From positions 219,800 to 283,799 of the forward strand of contig NZ_KB849711.1 of the NCBI RefSeq assembly GCF_000368825.1: DNA of 64,000 nt, written 5' to 3'. Position 1 is the first letter of the stretch, and each line of letters opens with the position of its first letter. The notes under the pieces were generated by a model. It was given only the letters and a program-made list of their open reading frames with translations, ran no database searches and had not been told where the DNA came from. Positions 35,493-45,981 of the stretch are shown one piece after another. Source of the DNA: Acinetobacter ursingii DSM 16037 = CIP 107286. GTDB taxonomy: Bacteria; Pseudomonadota; Gammaproteobacteria; Pseudomonadales; Moraxellaceae. A program made the translations under genes and the position numbers.

Positions 35493-38400
35493 TTATGACA
35501 AATTTGTTGCTCTTTTCACTTTAAACCATGCTGCATACAATGCAGGCAAGAAAAACAGGGTTAAAAAGGTCGCAACAATCAATCCACCCATAATTGCAAC
35601 TGCCATCGGACCAAAGAAAATACTGCGTGATAATGGGATCATAGCCAATACGGCAGCAAGTGCAGTCAATAAAATCGGGCGGAAACGGCGGACTGTCGCA
35701 TCAATGATTGAAGTCCACGGATCGTGCCCTGCTGCAATATCCTGTTCAATCTGGTCAATTAAAATCAGTGAATTACGCATGATCATTCCTGATAACGCAA
35801 TGGTGCCGAGCATCGCAACAAAACCGAAAGGCTTATTGAGCAACAATAAAAATAGCGTCACGCCAATGAGTCCGAGTGGCGCGGTTAAAAACACGATGAT
35901 AGAACGTGAGATACTTTTCAATTGAATCATCAATAAAGTCATCACCACCGCTAAAAATAACGGCATGCCTGCATTGACTGAACTTTGTCCTTTAGCAGAT
36001 TCTTCAACCGTTCCGCCAACTTCTACCAGATAGCCATTAGGTAGCTGCGCACGTAATTGATCCATCTTTTCTGACAGCTGATCGACCACGGTCGCAGGCT
36101 GTAAATGGCTACGAATATCGGCGCGGACAGTAATGGTTGGCAAGCGATTACGATGCCAGATCAGACCATCTTCAAACTTGTATTGGATTTTGGCAATTTG
36201 GGCGAGGGGTATGCTATTGCCGTGACTGGTCGGAATGGCAAGACTGGATAATGAAGCGACATCGACCCGCTCCTTTTGGTCGCCACGTAAACGAATTTCA
36301 ATCAATTCACGTTTTTCACGATATTGATTAATCACCGCACCAGTAATCGAACTATTTAAAAAGTTGGCCAAATCCTGACTGCTTACGCCCATTTGACGCG
36401 CTCGATCCTGATCGATATTCAGCTCAATGATCTTGCTTGGCTCTCCCCAATCCAGATGCACATTGGTGGTATTTGGATCTTGCCCTACGATTTTCGCTAC
36501 TTTCTGGGCCCATTCACGGACTAAATTAATATCCTCTCCAGACACTCGATATTGCAATGGATAGCCGACTGGAGGCCCATTTTCCAACAATGACACTCGT
36601 GTTCTGACCTGAGGTAATAGTTTCTTGATTTGTGTATCCAGAGATTTACGAATTTCATCGCGATCATCCAGGGAAGACGCTAACACCACAAACTGAGCAA
36701 AACTGGCTTGTGGTAGTTGTTGATCGAGCGGCAGATAAAAACGTGGCGAGCCTGTCCCAACATAGGCCACATAATTATCAATCCCCTTTTGCTGGGCAAG
36801 GAATTGCTCGACCTTTTTTACCGCCTGTTCGGTGGCAGTGAGTGATGCACCCTCTTCCAGTTTTAAATCGACTAAAATTTCAGCACGATTCGATGGCGGA
36901 AAGAACTGCTGCGGAACCAGTTTAAATAACAGGACGGAGCCAATGAAAATTAAAACCGTCGTAATAATCACTGTTTTACGATAGCTCACGCAAGTTTCGA
37001 CCATTTTACGAAAGCGTAAATAAAAGGCACTTTGATAGGGATCATGGCTTTCACCTGCATGATGTTGAACAGGCTGAGGCGCAGGTTGATGGCGTAACCT
37101 TGCCCAAAGTCGCTGATACCAAGGCGCAGTTTGTTGCATCTTGCTAAAATCTGGCAGTAACTTTTCCCCCAGATAAGGTACAAAAAGTACCGCCGCAAAC
37201 CACGACACAATCAAGGCAATGGTCACCACCTGAAAAATCGAACGGGTATATTCACCGGTACTAGAGTTGGCTGTAGCAATGGGTAAAAAACCTGCCGCAG
37301 TAATCAAAGTACCCGTCAGCATCGGAAAGGCGGTGGTTTTCCATGCAAAGCCTGCGGCTTTGATACGGCTATAGCCCTGCTCCATTTTGATTGCCATCAT
37401 TTCGACTGCAATAATGGCATCATCTACCAATAACCCTAGTGCGAGAATCAAGGCCCCCAGTGAAATTTTATGCAGTCCGACATCAAACAGATTCATACCA
37501 GCAAAGGTCATGGCCAACACCAGTGGAATGGACAACGCCACCACCAATCCTGTACGGAAACCTAGCGAGAAAAAACTGACCAACAATACGATGATCACAG
37601 CTTCGGTCAAAACTTTAATAAATTCATGAATACTACGTTGTACAGCAACAGGCTGATCCGATACTTTTTTGAGTTGCATGCCAAGCGGCAAGGTCTTTTG
37701 TAAATGATCAAATTCACTTTGTAGATTTTTGCCGAGCGCAATAATATCTCCACCCTTACGCATCGATACGGCAATGCCAATACCGTTTTCTCCCATAAAA
37801 CGCATGCGCGGTTGGGCGGGTTCGCTAAAACCACGATAGACCTCTGCGACGTCTCCCAATTGTATGGTTCGATTGCCGATCAATAACGGCATATGCTTAA
37901 GATCATCAACGTTTTGTAATGCGCCTGTGACCCGAATCTGAATGCGGTCTGTGCCTGTTTCAAAGAAACCTGCATTATTAATACTGTTTTGTTTTTGCAA
38001 TGCCTCTTGAATCACAGTCACAGGAATTCCAAGCTGTGCTGCTTTGGTATTGGACAGTTCAATCCAGATTTTTTGATCCTGCAAGCCCACCAACTCGACC
38101 TTGCCCACATCCTTGACGCGTTGCAATTGTAATTGCAAACGATCAGCATATTCTTTCAACACGGCATAGTCGTAGTCTTTGCCTGTCAGTACATAGATAT
38201 TGCCAAAGGTGTCACCAAATTCATCATTAAAAAATGGCCCTTGTACGCCAGCGGGGAGTTGCTGTTTGATGTCTCCTACTTTTTTACGTACGTTATACCA
38301 GACATCTGGAATCTGATCGGACTTGAGCGAATCTTTGGCAACAAAAGTTACCATCGATTCACCCGGTCTGGAATAGGCCATGATTTTTTCATACTGACCT

Positions 38401-38627
38401 GTGGTCATCAGTTCTTTTTCAATGCGATCTGTGACTTGTAAAGACACTTCCTGTGCCGTCGCACCTGGCCAATAGGTTTGAACTACCATCACTTTAAAGG
38501 TAAAAGGTGGATCTTCACTTTGTGATAATTTTGAGTAAGAAAAAATCCCCACAATGGCCAAGAGCAACATCAGATATAAAATGATGCCTTTATTGTTCAG
38601 CGCCCATTCGGATAAGTTAAACTTCAT
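35493..38627 (-). CDS. RND-type efflux permease (HAE1/TriC-like)
   Basis: 1044 residues in the normal RND layout: two sets of one plus five membrane spans, each with a large periplasmic loop. The proton-relay Asp pair lies in GLLVDDAIIAVEMM (around residue 400). N-terminal SEDPPFTFKVMVVQTYWPGA and C-terminal ALSGMIMRNSLILIDQIEQD are HAE1-type; overall it looks closer to TriC/VexH-type pumps than to AdeB. With its adaptor it should expel drugs or small hydrophobic compounds across both membranes. No outer-membrane channel gene is nearby. Its start overlaps the adaptor stop by four bases. Confidence 0.94.
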   Translation of the reverse strand: MKFNLSEWALNNKGIILYLMLLLAIVGIFSYSKLSQSEDPPFTFKVMVVQTYWPGATAQEVSLQVTDRIEKELMTTGQYEKIMAYSRPGESMVTFVAKDSLKSDQIPDVWYNVRKKVGDIKQQLPAGVQGPFFNDEFGDTFGNIYVLTGKDYDYAVLKEYADRLQLQLQRVKDVGKVELVGLQDQKIWIELSNTKAAQLGIPVTVIQEALQKQNSINNAGFFETGTDRIQIRVTGALQNVDDLKHMPLLIGNRTIQLGDVAEVYRGFSEPAQPRMRFMGENGIGIAVSMRKGGDIIALGKNLQSEFDHLQKTLPLGMQLKKVSDQPVAVQRSIHEFIKVLTEAVIIVLLVSFFSLGFRTGLVVALSIPLVLAMTFAGMNLFDVGLHKISLGALILALGLLVDDAIIAVEMMAIKMEQGYSRIKAAGFAWKTTAFPMLTGTLITAAGFLPIATANSSTGEYTRSIFQVVTIALIVSWFAAVLFVPYLGEKLLPDFSKMQQTAPWYQRLWARLRHQPAPQPVQHHAGESHDPYQSAFYLRFRKMVETCVSYRKTVIITTVLIFIGSVLLFKLVPQQFFPPSNRAEILVDLKLEEGASLTATEQAVKKVEQFLAQQKGIDNYVAYVGTGSPRFYLPLDQQLPQASFAQFVVLASSLDDRDEIRKSLDTQIKKLLPQVRTRVSLLENGPPVGYPLQYRVSGEDINLVREWAQKVAKIVGQDPNTTNVHLDWGEPSKIIELNIDQDRARQMGVSSQDLANFLNSSITGAVINQYREKRELIEIRLRGDQKERVDVASLSSLAIPTSHGNSIPLAQIAKIQYKFEDGLIWHRNRLPTITVRADIRSHLQPATVVDQLSEKMDQLRAQLPNGYLVEVGGTVEESAKGQSSVNAGMPLFLAVVMTLLMIQLKSISRSIIVFLTAPLGLIGVTLFLLLLNKPFGFVAMLGTIALSGMIMRNSLILIDQIEQDIAAGHDPWTSIIDATVRRFRPILLTALAAVLAMIPLSRSIFFGPMAVAIMGGLIVATFLTLFFLPALYAAWFKVKRATNLS

Positions 38628-39730
38628 GGCTTCGCTCCTGAGGCAATTTGCACAGGACGATTGTCACGATCGATTGGATGAATTTTTTGTTGTTCATGCA
38701 ATAGATGGACACCACCTACCACCACGTAATCATTGGCGTTTAGACCCGACAATACAGGAACACTATCGCGTCCATAAGCACCTAAGCTCACCGCAACCTT
38801 ATGAATGGTCTGATTCGGATTAACCACCCAAACGTAGGCTTGTTGATGATTTGCAGAAACACTGGATAAAGGCACACTGAGGACATCGTGCTGGGTATTG
38901 TTAAAAAATACACGGGCACTTTGTCCAAGTTGAATGGAAGGCTGAGCTTCACGTAATGCGACTTTGACACTAAAGGTACGCGATTGATCTGCCGCAGGCG
39001 ATATTTCACGGACATAAGCGGCATACTTTTGTTCAGGCTGTGACCACAAAGTGATCCATGCAGGTTGCCCTACTTTTAGTTCAGTCATCGCCTGTTCAGG
39101 AGCGCCAATGACCACTTCACGATCGCCATCAATCGCCAGTTGATAAGCCGCTTGTCCCGCCGCAACCACTTGCCCGATTTCAATTTCGCGCTGGGTAATT
39201 ACGCCGTTTTTATTGGCAATCAGTTGGTTATATCCTGTCTGATTGGCTGCAACTTCATAATTGGAACGAGCCTGTTGTAAACTGGCCTGCGCTGCATCAT
39301 TTTGATTTTTGATGCTGTCAAATTGAGAGCGACTCACGGCATTTAAAGGCAAAAGTTGTTGAAAGCGTTTTAATTCTTCACTGGCGATTTTTGCCGAAGA
39401 CTGGGCGCTTTCAAGTTGGGCCTTAGCGGCATTCATTTGTAACTGGGCATCTTTTACGTCCAGCCTGGCCAAGACTTGCCCAACTTTGACCCGATCACCT
39501 ACATCCACATAACGCTGAGTAATCTGTCCGTCCACCCGAAAAGCCAAAGCCGTTTGCTGACGCGCCTGTACTTCGCCTGCATAGCTTTTCTGTTCATTCA
39601 TGCTCGCTGAGGGTTGTGTCACCATGACATAAGGAATTTGTTCTGCTTCAGGCGCTTGCTGATTACACCCACCCAATGTAATTAGACATACTACCCATAT
39701 ACTTAAACTTGTCAGTTTTATCGCGGTCAT
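38624..39730 (-). CDS. RND efflux periplasmic adaptor (membrane-fusion) lipoprotein
   Basis: 368 residues. The signal peptide ends in lipobox LGGC (Cys22, LITLGGCNQQAP). A biotinyl-lipoyl-like half motif (ALAFRVDGQITQRYVDVGDRVKVGQ), an alpha-hairpin (~95-165), and the second lipoyl half (NKNGVITQREIEIGQVVAAGQ) follow, then the beta-barrel and membrane-proximal domains. It bridges the permease to an outer-membrane channel. It is translationally coupled to the permease, and divergent from the TetR gene across a 150-base region with a palindromic operator. Confidence 0.94.
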   Translation of the reverse strand: MTAIKLTSLSIWVVCLITLGGCNQQAPEAEQIPYVMVTQPSASMNEQKSYAGEVQARQQTALAFRVDGQITQRYVDVGDRVKVGQVLARLDVKDAQLQMNAAKAQLESAQSSAKIASEELKRFQQLLPLNAVSRSQFDSIKNQNDAAQASLQQARSNYEVAANQTGYNQLIANKNGVITQREIEIGQVVAAGQAAYQLAIDGDREVVIGAPEQAMTELKVGQPAWITLWSQPEQKYAAYVREISPAADQSRTFSVKVALREAQPSIQLGQSARVFFNNTQHDVLSVPLSSVSANHQQAYVWVVNPNQTIHKVAVSLGAYGRDSVPVLSGLNANDYVVVGGVHLLHEQQKIHPIDRDNRPVQIASGAKP

Positions 39731-39800
39731 AACCCTTCGCTCTTATTCAAATTTGTTTTTTAAGGCACAATATAAGCAGTATCTTAATTTGTTTGTTTTT

Positions 39801-39830
39801 TAATTAATATACCCAACGGTACATTAATTA
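39801..39830. promoter_or_regulatory. Putative TetR operator palindrome
   Basis: TAATTAATATACC (39801-39813) and GGTACATTAATTA (39818-39830) are inverted repeats with one mismatch in 13 and centre CAAC. The site lies between the divergent adaptor and tetR starts, the expected operator position. Confidence 0.7.
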
Positions 39831-39880
39831 TATAAAATGAGATAAGTTTTTATTTTTTAAATTTATTTAAGAGATTTTTT

Positions 39881-40498
39881 GTGCAAAATACGATTGGTCG
39901 ACCAAAAGATCTGGAAAAAAGAGCCCATATTTTAGAGGCAGCAAAGGCACTTTTATTAAAACAGGGCTATCACGGCTCCAGTATGAACCAGATTGCCAAA
40001 GATGCTGGTGTGACCAAGCTCACGGTCTATAATCATTTTCAGGATAAAGAAAGTCTATTTACCTGTGCCATTCAGGAAACCTGCGCAGAATGCATTTCCG
40101 AACAACACTTTTGTTTAACCGCACAGAGTGATTTTTTACAAGTATTTTCAGACGTTTGTGAGTGCACGCTGAAGATGATTTATTTACCAGAAGCGATCAA
40201 ACTTGAACATGTGTTACTTGAGCTTGCTGCCGAAAAAAGTCCGTTGGCTCAACATTTTTTTGAGGCTTCCCATCAACCGCTTTTTGATGCGTTATGTGAA
40301 TTTTTCACTCAGGCAGCCAGTTTAAAATTGATTCGTCAGGATAATCCCCTTAAACAAACAGAACTGACATTGGCACTGTTATTGGGTATTCGACATCATC
40401 AGGTTTTACTCGGTATTACTGACGTGCCTTCTAACGAAGAAATTGGCGATATTGTGAATGATGCCATCGGAATTTTTATGTTGAAATATCAGGTATAG
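39881..40498 (+). CDS. TetR-family repressor of the divergent RND pump
   Basis: 205 residues from GTG at 39881. The TetR HTH spans residues ~13-58 (HILEAAKALLLKQGYHGSSM, then IAKDAGVTKLTVYNHFQDKESLF), and the C-terminal half is an AefR-like ligand domain (TetR_C). It is divergent from the adaptor-permease operon and very likely represses it; a 30-bp palindrome lies between them. A cysteine cluster CAIQETCAEC near residue 65 might make it redox- or electrophile-sensitive, which is inference. Confidence 0.93.
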   Translation: MQNTIGRPKDLEKRAHILEAAKALLLKQGYHGSSMNQIAKDAGVTKLTVYNHFQDKESLFTCAIQETCAECISEQHFCLTAQSDFLQVFSDVCECTLKMIYLPEAIKLEHVLLELAAEKSPLAQHFFEASHQPLFDALCEFFTQAASLKLIRQDNPLKQTELTLALLLGIRHHQVLLGITDVPSNEEIGDIVNDAIGIFMLKYQV

Positions 40499-40659
40499 AC
40501 CTTTGGCGTATTGTGACCGATGCCATTTTTTGCATCTGCGTTGGTTCTTGTATAAGTGTTAATTTTTTAAACAATAATTCATATATTTTTACGCTCTAGA
40601 CTTGGAATGTCATTGAATCGGGGTATAGTCAAAAGAACCAAAGCAGGAGAGCTAACGCC

Positions 40660-43344
40660 ATGATTCAACAAATTGATGCTCCTTTACGTGAGGACGTGCG
40701 TCTACTGGGTAATTTACTGGGAGAAACCCTGAAACAGCACGCAGGACAAGATTTGTTTAATCAGGTTGAGCAAATTCGCGCCCTCGCCAAAGGTGCACGT
40801 GATGGTCATGCAGAAGCCGAAAAAAAGCTGGAACAACTTTTCTGGGGGCTTAAGGATGAAGAAATCCTGCCATTAACCCGTGCCTTTTCGCAATTTCTTA
40901 ATTTTGCCAATATTGCAGAACAATATAATGTAGTGCGTAGCCGTCGTCGCAGTGAGTTTGATGAAAATGCACCCTCACCAAATCCACTGGTACACTTATT
41001 TACCAAATTTAAAGAGCGGCAGATTTCAGCACAACAACTATTTGACCAAATCTGTCAGCTTAAAATTGAACTGGTATTGACCGCGCATCCAACCGAAGTT
41101 AGTCGCCGTACCCTCATTCAAAAATATGACGATATCAATGAAGATCTGGCACGACTGGATCAGCAAAAATTAACGCCGCGTGAACGTCAGGCAGTGTTAA
41201 ATAATCTTAAAGAATTGATCTGTTCAGCTTGGCAAACCGATGAAATTCGTCATAACCGTCCAACCCCTGTAGACGAAGCCAAATGGGGTTTTACCACCAT
41301 CGAACAAACCTTATGGAATGCGGTTCCCAAGTTTGTACGTGAACTGAATGAACTGGTTCAAGCACATTGCGAAAACTCATTACCACTAGAAATTGCACCG
41401 ATTCGTTTTGCCTCTTGGATGGGCGGTGACCGTGATGGCAATCCAAACGTGACTCACAGCGTTACACAAGAAGTCTTGTGGTTATCACGCTGGCAAGCCG
41501 CAGATTTATATCTACGTGATATCGAAGATTTACGTTGGGAGCTGTCTATTCAGGCTTGTTCGGATGAGCTGAAACAGGCTTTAGGCTATGAACATCCTGA
41601 ACCGTACCGCGAATATTTACGTGACACCCGCCAACGCCTTAAAGCGACACGACACTGGTTGGCACAAAAGTTACAAGGTTTTGAAGCCGATGATAGCCAG
41701 ATTATCCAGACCAAAAGTGAATTGCTTGAGCCATTATTGCTGTGCCATCGCTCGCTGATCGAATCGAATTTACCAGAAATTGCCAATGGTAAATTACTGG
41801 ACTTTATCTATCGGGTAAATTGTTTTGGTATTGAACTACTCAAACTGGATATTCGTCAGGAATCAGGGCGACATCGTCAAGCCATCTCAGCGATTACGGA
41901 ATATTTGGGATTAGGTAATTTTGAATCGTGGACAGAACAGGCTCGGCAAAACTTTTTAATTCAGGAATTACAAAGTAAGCGTCCGTTACTTCCACGACAT
42001 TTGGACGAACCACAAGATAGCCTGATTCAACATCCTGATGTCAAAGAAGTGTTTGCGACCATGCAGACCTTAGCCGCTCAACCCCCTGAAAGTTTGGGTG
42101 CTTATATTATTTCGATGGCGGAATATGCCAGTGATGTACTCGCAGTATTACTGCTACAAAAAGAAGCGGGCATTTTGCATCCTCTGCGTGTGGTGCCATT
42201 ATTTGAAACCCTGAAAGATCTGGACGGCGCAGCAGCGACCATGAATACACTGTTCAATATGCCGTGGTACAAACAGCATATTCATGGCAAGCACGAAGTC
42301 ATGATTGGCTATTCAGATTCGGCCAAAGATGCAGGTTTTATGTCGGCGAACTGGGCGCAATATCGCGCACAGGAAGAATTGACTGCCGTTGCGAAACAAC
42401 ACGGAATTCAACTTACCCTGTTTCACGGTCGTGGCGGTTCGATCAGTCGTGGGGGCGCACCGACACAGCAAGCGCTCTTTTCACAGCCACCTGGTTCTAT
42501 TTCTGGGGCTATTCGTGTGACTGAACAAGGCGAAATGATTCGTTTTAAATTTGGTCTGGAAGAAGTTGCCTTACAAAATCTGGAAATTTATACCGCGGCA
42601 ACGCTTGAAGCGACCTTATTACCACCTCCTATTCCTAAACAGGAATGGCGCGAACTGATGCATCAAATGACCGATATTTCGGTGCAGGTCTATCGTGAAA
42701 CTGTGCGTGAAAATCCTTATTTTGTGCAATATCTGCGTACCGTTACACCAGAGCTTGAATTACAAATGTTGCCATTAGGCTCGCGTCCTGCTAAGCGTAA
42801 AGTCAGTGGTGGAATTGAGTCGCTTCGTGCAATTCCATGGGTATTCGCATGGACACAAATTCGTCTGATGTTACCTGCATGGTTGGGGACTGGCGCCGCG
42901 ATTAATCAGATTATTGATGCAGGCCAAAAACAGACATTGGACGAAATGTTACATGAGTGGCCGTATTTCCAAACCCTTATCGATATGCTGGAAATGGTAT
43001 TGTCCAAATCGGATGGCAGTATTGCCCTGTATTATGAGTCGCATTTGACTCAGGATGAAAATTTAAAAGCACTAGGTACTGAACTACGCCAACGTCTGAA
43101 AGATGCAGTCCAGACCTTACTTGCCATGAAAGGTGAATCCAAGTTACTCAGCAATAATGAAGTGCTGGATCAAGCCATGCGTGTGCGCAAAACCTACTTG
43201 CTTCCGCTACATCTGCTACAGGCAGAACTCATGAAACGGCGTAGAAGTTATTTAAATGTTGAACAGGCTGAACATACTCCTGTTGATCACGCGTTAATGG
43301 TCAGTATTGCGGGCATTGCAGCAGGGCTGCGTAATACAGGCTAA
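40660..43344 (+). CDS. ppc: Phosphoenolpyruvate carboxylase
   Basis: 894 residues, full length. Catalytic His143 in VLTAHPTEVSRRTL, the GYSDSAKDAGFMSANW and FHGRGGSISRGGAP signatures, and the C-terminal RNTG end that closes the aspartate-sensitive enzyme are present. It fixes bicarbonate onto PEP to give oxaloacetate and feeds the TCA cycle. AGGAG lies about ten bases before the ATG. It is monocistronic. Confidence 0.98.
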   Translation: MIQQIDAPLREDVRLLGNLLGETLKQHAGQDLFNQVEQIRALAKGARDGHAEAEKKLEQLFWGLKDEEILPLTRAFSQFLNFANIAEQYNVVRSRRRSEFDENAPSPNPLVHLFTKFKERQISAQQLFDQICQLKIELVLTAHPTEVSRRTLIQKYDDINEDLARLDQQKLTPRERQAVLNNLKELICSAWQTDEIRHNRPTPVDEAKWGFTTIEQTLWNAVPKFVRELNELVQAHCENSLPLEIAPIRFASWMGGDRDGNPNVTHSVTQEVLWLSRWQAADLYLRDIEDLRWELSIQACSDELKQALGYEHPEPYREYLRDTRQRLKATRHWLAQKLQGFEADDSQIIQTKSELLEPLLLCHRSLIESNLPEIANGKLLDFIYRVNCFGIELLKLDIRQESGRHRQAISAITEYLGLGNFESWTEQARQNFLIQELQSKRPLLPRHLDEPQDSLIQHPDVKEVFATMQTLAAQPPESLGAYIISMAEYASDVLAVLLLQKEAGILHPLRVVPLFETLKDLDGAAATMNTLFNMPWYKQHIHGKHEVMIGYSDSAKDAGFMSANWAQYRAQEELTAVAKQHGIQLTLFHGRGGSISRGGAPTQQALFSQPPGSISGAIRVTEQGEMIRFKFGLEEVALQNLEIYTAATLEATLLPPPIPKQEWRELMHQMTDISVQVYRETVRENPYFVQYLRTVTPELELQMLPLGSRPAKRKVSGGIESLRAIPWVFAWTQIRLMLPAWLGTGAAINQIIDAGQKQTLDEMLHEWPYFQTLIDMLEMVLSKSDGSIALYYESHLTQDENLKALGTELRQRLKDAVQTLLAMKGESKLLSNNEVLDQAMRVRKTYLLPLHLLQAELMKRRRSYLNVEQAEHTPVDHALMVSIAGIAAGLRNTG

Positions 43345-43362
43345 AGTCATTTTTTAAATAGT

Positions 43363-43419
43363 ATGTAGGCCATTTTTCTTTAATAAGAGATTGCCTACAT
43401 GCATTTAGCCCCTGCATGT
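43363..43419 (+). other. Stem-loops in the ppc/uracil permease gap
   Basis: ATGTAGGC (43363-43370) pairs with GCCTACAT (43393-43400) across a 22-base loop; the overlapping CATGCA/TGCATG (43398-43419) is an alternative hairpin followed by TTTAC. One may be the ppc terminator, though U-tracts are weak. Nothing else is seen in 43420-43657 except AT-rich promoter DNA. Confidence 0.45.
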
Positions 43420-43657
43420 TTACAATTTTTTCGCTCACATTTAAATATGTGGTCAGATCTGATCCTCTATTTTTCTTATAAATTCATGTCCTCAATCTTC
43501 TGATATATCTTTGAGTTAAATTTTCCATAAATTTACCATTTGGTAAAAATAAAAGATAAATCAAATGCCTTACTTTACCAGTTGCTCAGAAATCAATTAA
43601 ACCATCATCAAAGAAAGAGTATGATGTGCGCCAGCTAAAACAATTAGAGTTTATTTT

Positions 43658-44953
43658 ATGTCCACTTGGTTTCCAAAATGGCGTCCGTATCAAGGGCAGA
43701 TTGATCATCGTCCTGTGGCGACCGATGAGTACCTTCCACCTGCTCAAAGTGCAGTTTTAGGTATTCAACATGCATTTGCCATGTTCGGTTCGACCGTATT
43801 GGCTCCGTTACTTATGGGCTTTAACCCAAATCTTGCGATCCTGATGTCAGGCATCTGTACCATCTTATTTTTCTGTATGACAGGCGGTCGTGTTCCGAGT
43901 TATCTGGGTTCGAGCTTTGCATTCATTGGTGTTGTAGCGGCTGCGACAGGCCATATCACAGGTTCAGGTGCAAATCCGAATATTAGCGTTGCACTCGGTG
44001 GTATTGTCGCCTGTGGTGTGATTTATGCGATTATTGGTTTTATGGTCATGCTGACAGGAACGCGCTGGATTGAAAAATTGATGCCACCTGTCGTTACGGG
44101 TGCTGTGGTCATGATTATTGGTTTAAATTTGGCACCTGTGACTGTAAAAGCAGTGGCTGGTCATCCATTTGATATGTGGATGGCGCTGATTACAGTTTTG
44201 TGTATGGGCATTATCGCGGTATTTACACGCGGGCTATTACAGCGACTGTTGCTTTTAATTGGTCTACTGATCGCTTATCTGATTTATGCGATTGCCACCA
44301 ATGGTCTTGGGTGGGGTCAAGCGATTGACTTTTCACAAATTTCGGCTGCACCGTGGTTTGGTTTACCCAGCTTAACTGCACCTACCTTTCAAACCAATGC
44401 CATGCTGATTATTGCACCTGTTGCCCTCATTTTAGTGGCTGAAAATCTGGGACATATCAAAGCAGTCGGTGCCATGACAGGTGAAGACTTAACTCCTTAT
44501 CTGGGTAAGGCTTTTGTCGCTGATGGGATCGCCACGACATTGTCAGGTAGTGTAGGCGCGCCAGGCATGACCACCTATGGTGAAAATATTGGGGTCATGG
44601 CAGTCACTCGTGTTTATTCCACTATTGTCTTTGTGATTGCAGGGATCTTTGCAATTTTCCTCGGATTATCGCCTAAATTTGGTGCGGTGATTAGTACCAT
44701 TCCAAGCGCCGTGCTGACAGGTGCTTCAATTGTGGTCTTTGGTTTAATTACCATTGCAGGGGCAAAAATCTGGCTTGAAAACAAAGTTGATTTTTCCAAC
44801 AACAAAAATCTGATTGTTGCTGCGGTCACGATTATTTTGGGTGCAGGTAACTTTGAACTCATGTTTGGCAACTTCAATTTAGGCGGAATCGGCACCGCAA
44901 CGTTTGCGGCGATTTTACTCAATTGGTTATTTGGTCTAAAAGATAAAAGCTAA
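43658..44953 (+). CDS. uraA: Uracil permease (NCS2 family)
   Basis: 431 residues and about 14 spans. The NCS2 blocks include QHAFAMFGSTVLAPLLMGFNP, VTGAVVMIIGLNLAP, the substrate-site Glu in PVALILVAENLGHIKAVG, and GAPGMTTYGENIGVMAVTRV. The last is the uracil-type signature, with Glu in the TTYGENIG motif. It imports uracil with protons across the inner membrane. It starts with YxPPAQSAVLGIQHAF, typical of UraA. A strong terminator follows. Confidence 0.95.
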   Translation: MSTWFPKWRPYQGQIDHRPVATDEYLPPAQSAVLGIQHAFAMFGSTVLAPLLMGFNPNLAILMSGICTILFFCMTGGRVPSYLGSSFAFIGVVAAATGHITGSGANPNISVALGGIVACGVIYAIIGFMVMLTGTRWIEKLMPPVVTGAVVMIIGLNLAPVTVKAVAGHPFDMWMALITVLCMGIIAVFTRGLLQRLLLLIGLLIAYLIYAIATNGLGWGQAIDFSQISAAPWFGLPSLTAPTFQTNAMLIIAPVALILVAENLGHIKAVGAMTGEDLTPYLGKAFVADGIATTLSGSVGAPGMTTYGENIGVMAVTRVYSTIVFVIAGIFAIFLGLSPKFGAVISTIPSAVLTGASIVVFGLITIAGAKIWLENKVDFSNNKNLIVAAVTIILGAGNFELMFGNFNLGGIGTATFAAILLNWLFGLKDKS

Positions 44954-44974
44954 AATATTCATTTTTGAATCTTC

Positions 44975-45000
44975 AAGCAGCCATAAGGCTGCTTTTTTTA
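44975..45000 (+). terminator. Terminator of uraA
   Basis: AAGCAGCC pairs with GGCTGCTT across ATAA, followed by a T-run. Confidence 0.93.
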
Positions 45001-45072
45001 TGAAATTAAATCTTGAATCAAGCATTTTTGGTTATCATGACTTTGTCATGCTTAATACTCACTGAATGGCTT

Positions 45073-45981
45073 ATGCGCTTTGATTTTTTTGATCTTCAAC
45101 TTTTTTTACATGTGGTGGATACAGGCAGTCTGACTAAAGGGGCTGAACGTTCAGCTATTTCTTTACAGGCAGCCAGTGAACGCATTAAAAAACTCGAACG
45201 ACATTTTCACAGCGCCTTGTTTATTCGTCATGCGACAGGCGTTGAATTGACGATTTCAGGTCAAACCCTATTACAACATGCACAATATCTGATCTATGGA
45301 CTCGACGCATTAGAACAAGAGATGCAGACTTTCCAGCGTAAAACCACACAGCAAGTGACTTTATGGTGTAATTCATCTGCACAAAGCGAATATTTACCCA
45401 TGTTATTGCCCAAATATCTGATCGAACATGCACAACTTCAGATTGAATTGCATGAAGCAGAGAGTAATGACATTATTGCTGCATTACAAAAAGGTCAGGC
45501 AGAACTAGGACTGATTTCCAGTTTTTTTGCCCCAAATGATGCATTGGAAACACACGTTTTTGCTGAAGATCCATTGGTCTTTATTTGCGCACCAGATCAT
45601 CCCTTAGCCACACATCGACAATTGAATTTTGCAGCAATTTTAAAGGAAGATTTTATTGGGCTTTTGGCACATCATTCATTACAACAATCGATCGAAACGC
45701 AAGCCAAACATCTTCATCACCAACTGCACTATCGTTTACGCTTACCTAGCTTTAGTGCGATGGCTCAAGTGGTCGCCAATGGTGTCGGTGTCGCGATTAT
45801 GCCGCTTCGTGCTGCTTCACATTTACAAAAACTTTATGCTTTTTCTACAATTGCGCTCACAGGTGCATGGGCAAATCGCAAATTACTGTTAGCTGCTCGT
45901 CATTTTTCTAATCTTTCTCCAAGCTATCAAGATTTTGCCCAGTTCTTACTCGAAAATAAACCTCAGCCCATGAACGCTTAA
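45073..45981 (+). CDS. LysR-family transcriptional regulator
   Basis: 302 residues from ATG at 45073; the longer frame from 45013 adds a hydrophobic leader that does not fit LysR proteins, and neither start has a strong ribosome-binding site. The N-terminal HTH is FDLQLFLHVVDTGSLTKGAERSAISLQAASERIKKLERHF (residues ~5-45); an effector domain follows (~90-295). It converges with the TauE-like transporter gene, overlapping its end by four bases. Such LysR/TauE pairs are common, but the direction here argues against a classic divergent promoter. Target unknown. Confidence 0.92.
   Translation: MRFDFFDLQLFLHVVDTGSLTKGAERSAISLQAASERIKKLERHFHSALFIRHATGVELTISGQTLLQHAQYLIYGLDALEQEMQTFQRKTTQQVTLWCNSSAQSEYLPMLLPKYLIEHAQLQIELHEAESNDIIAALQKGQAELGLISSFFAPNDALETHVFAEDPLVFICAPDHPLATHRQLNFAAILKEDFIGLLAHHSLQQSIETQAKHLHHQLHYRLRLPSFSAMAQVVANGVGVAIMPLRAASHLQKLYAFSTIALTGAWANRKLLLAARHFSNLSPSYQDFAQFLLENKPQPMNA

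Noticed and set aside
44614..44922. A 102-codon frame antisense to uraA
   Set aside because: Shadow of the permease reading frame; similar long antisense frames occur over other membrane-protein genes here.
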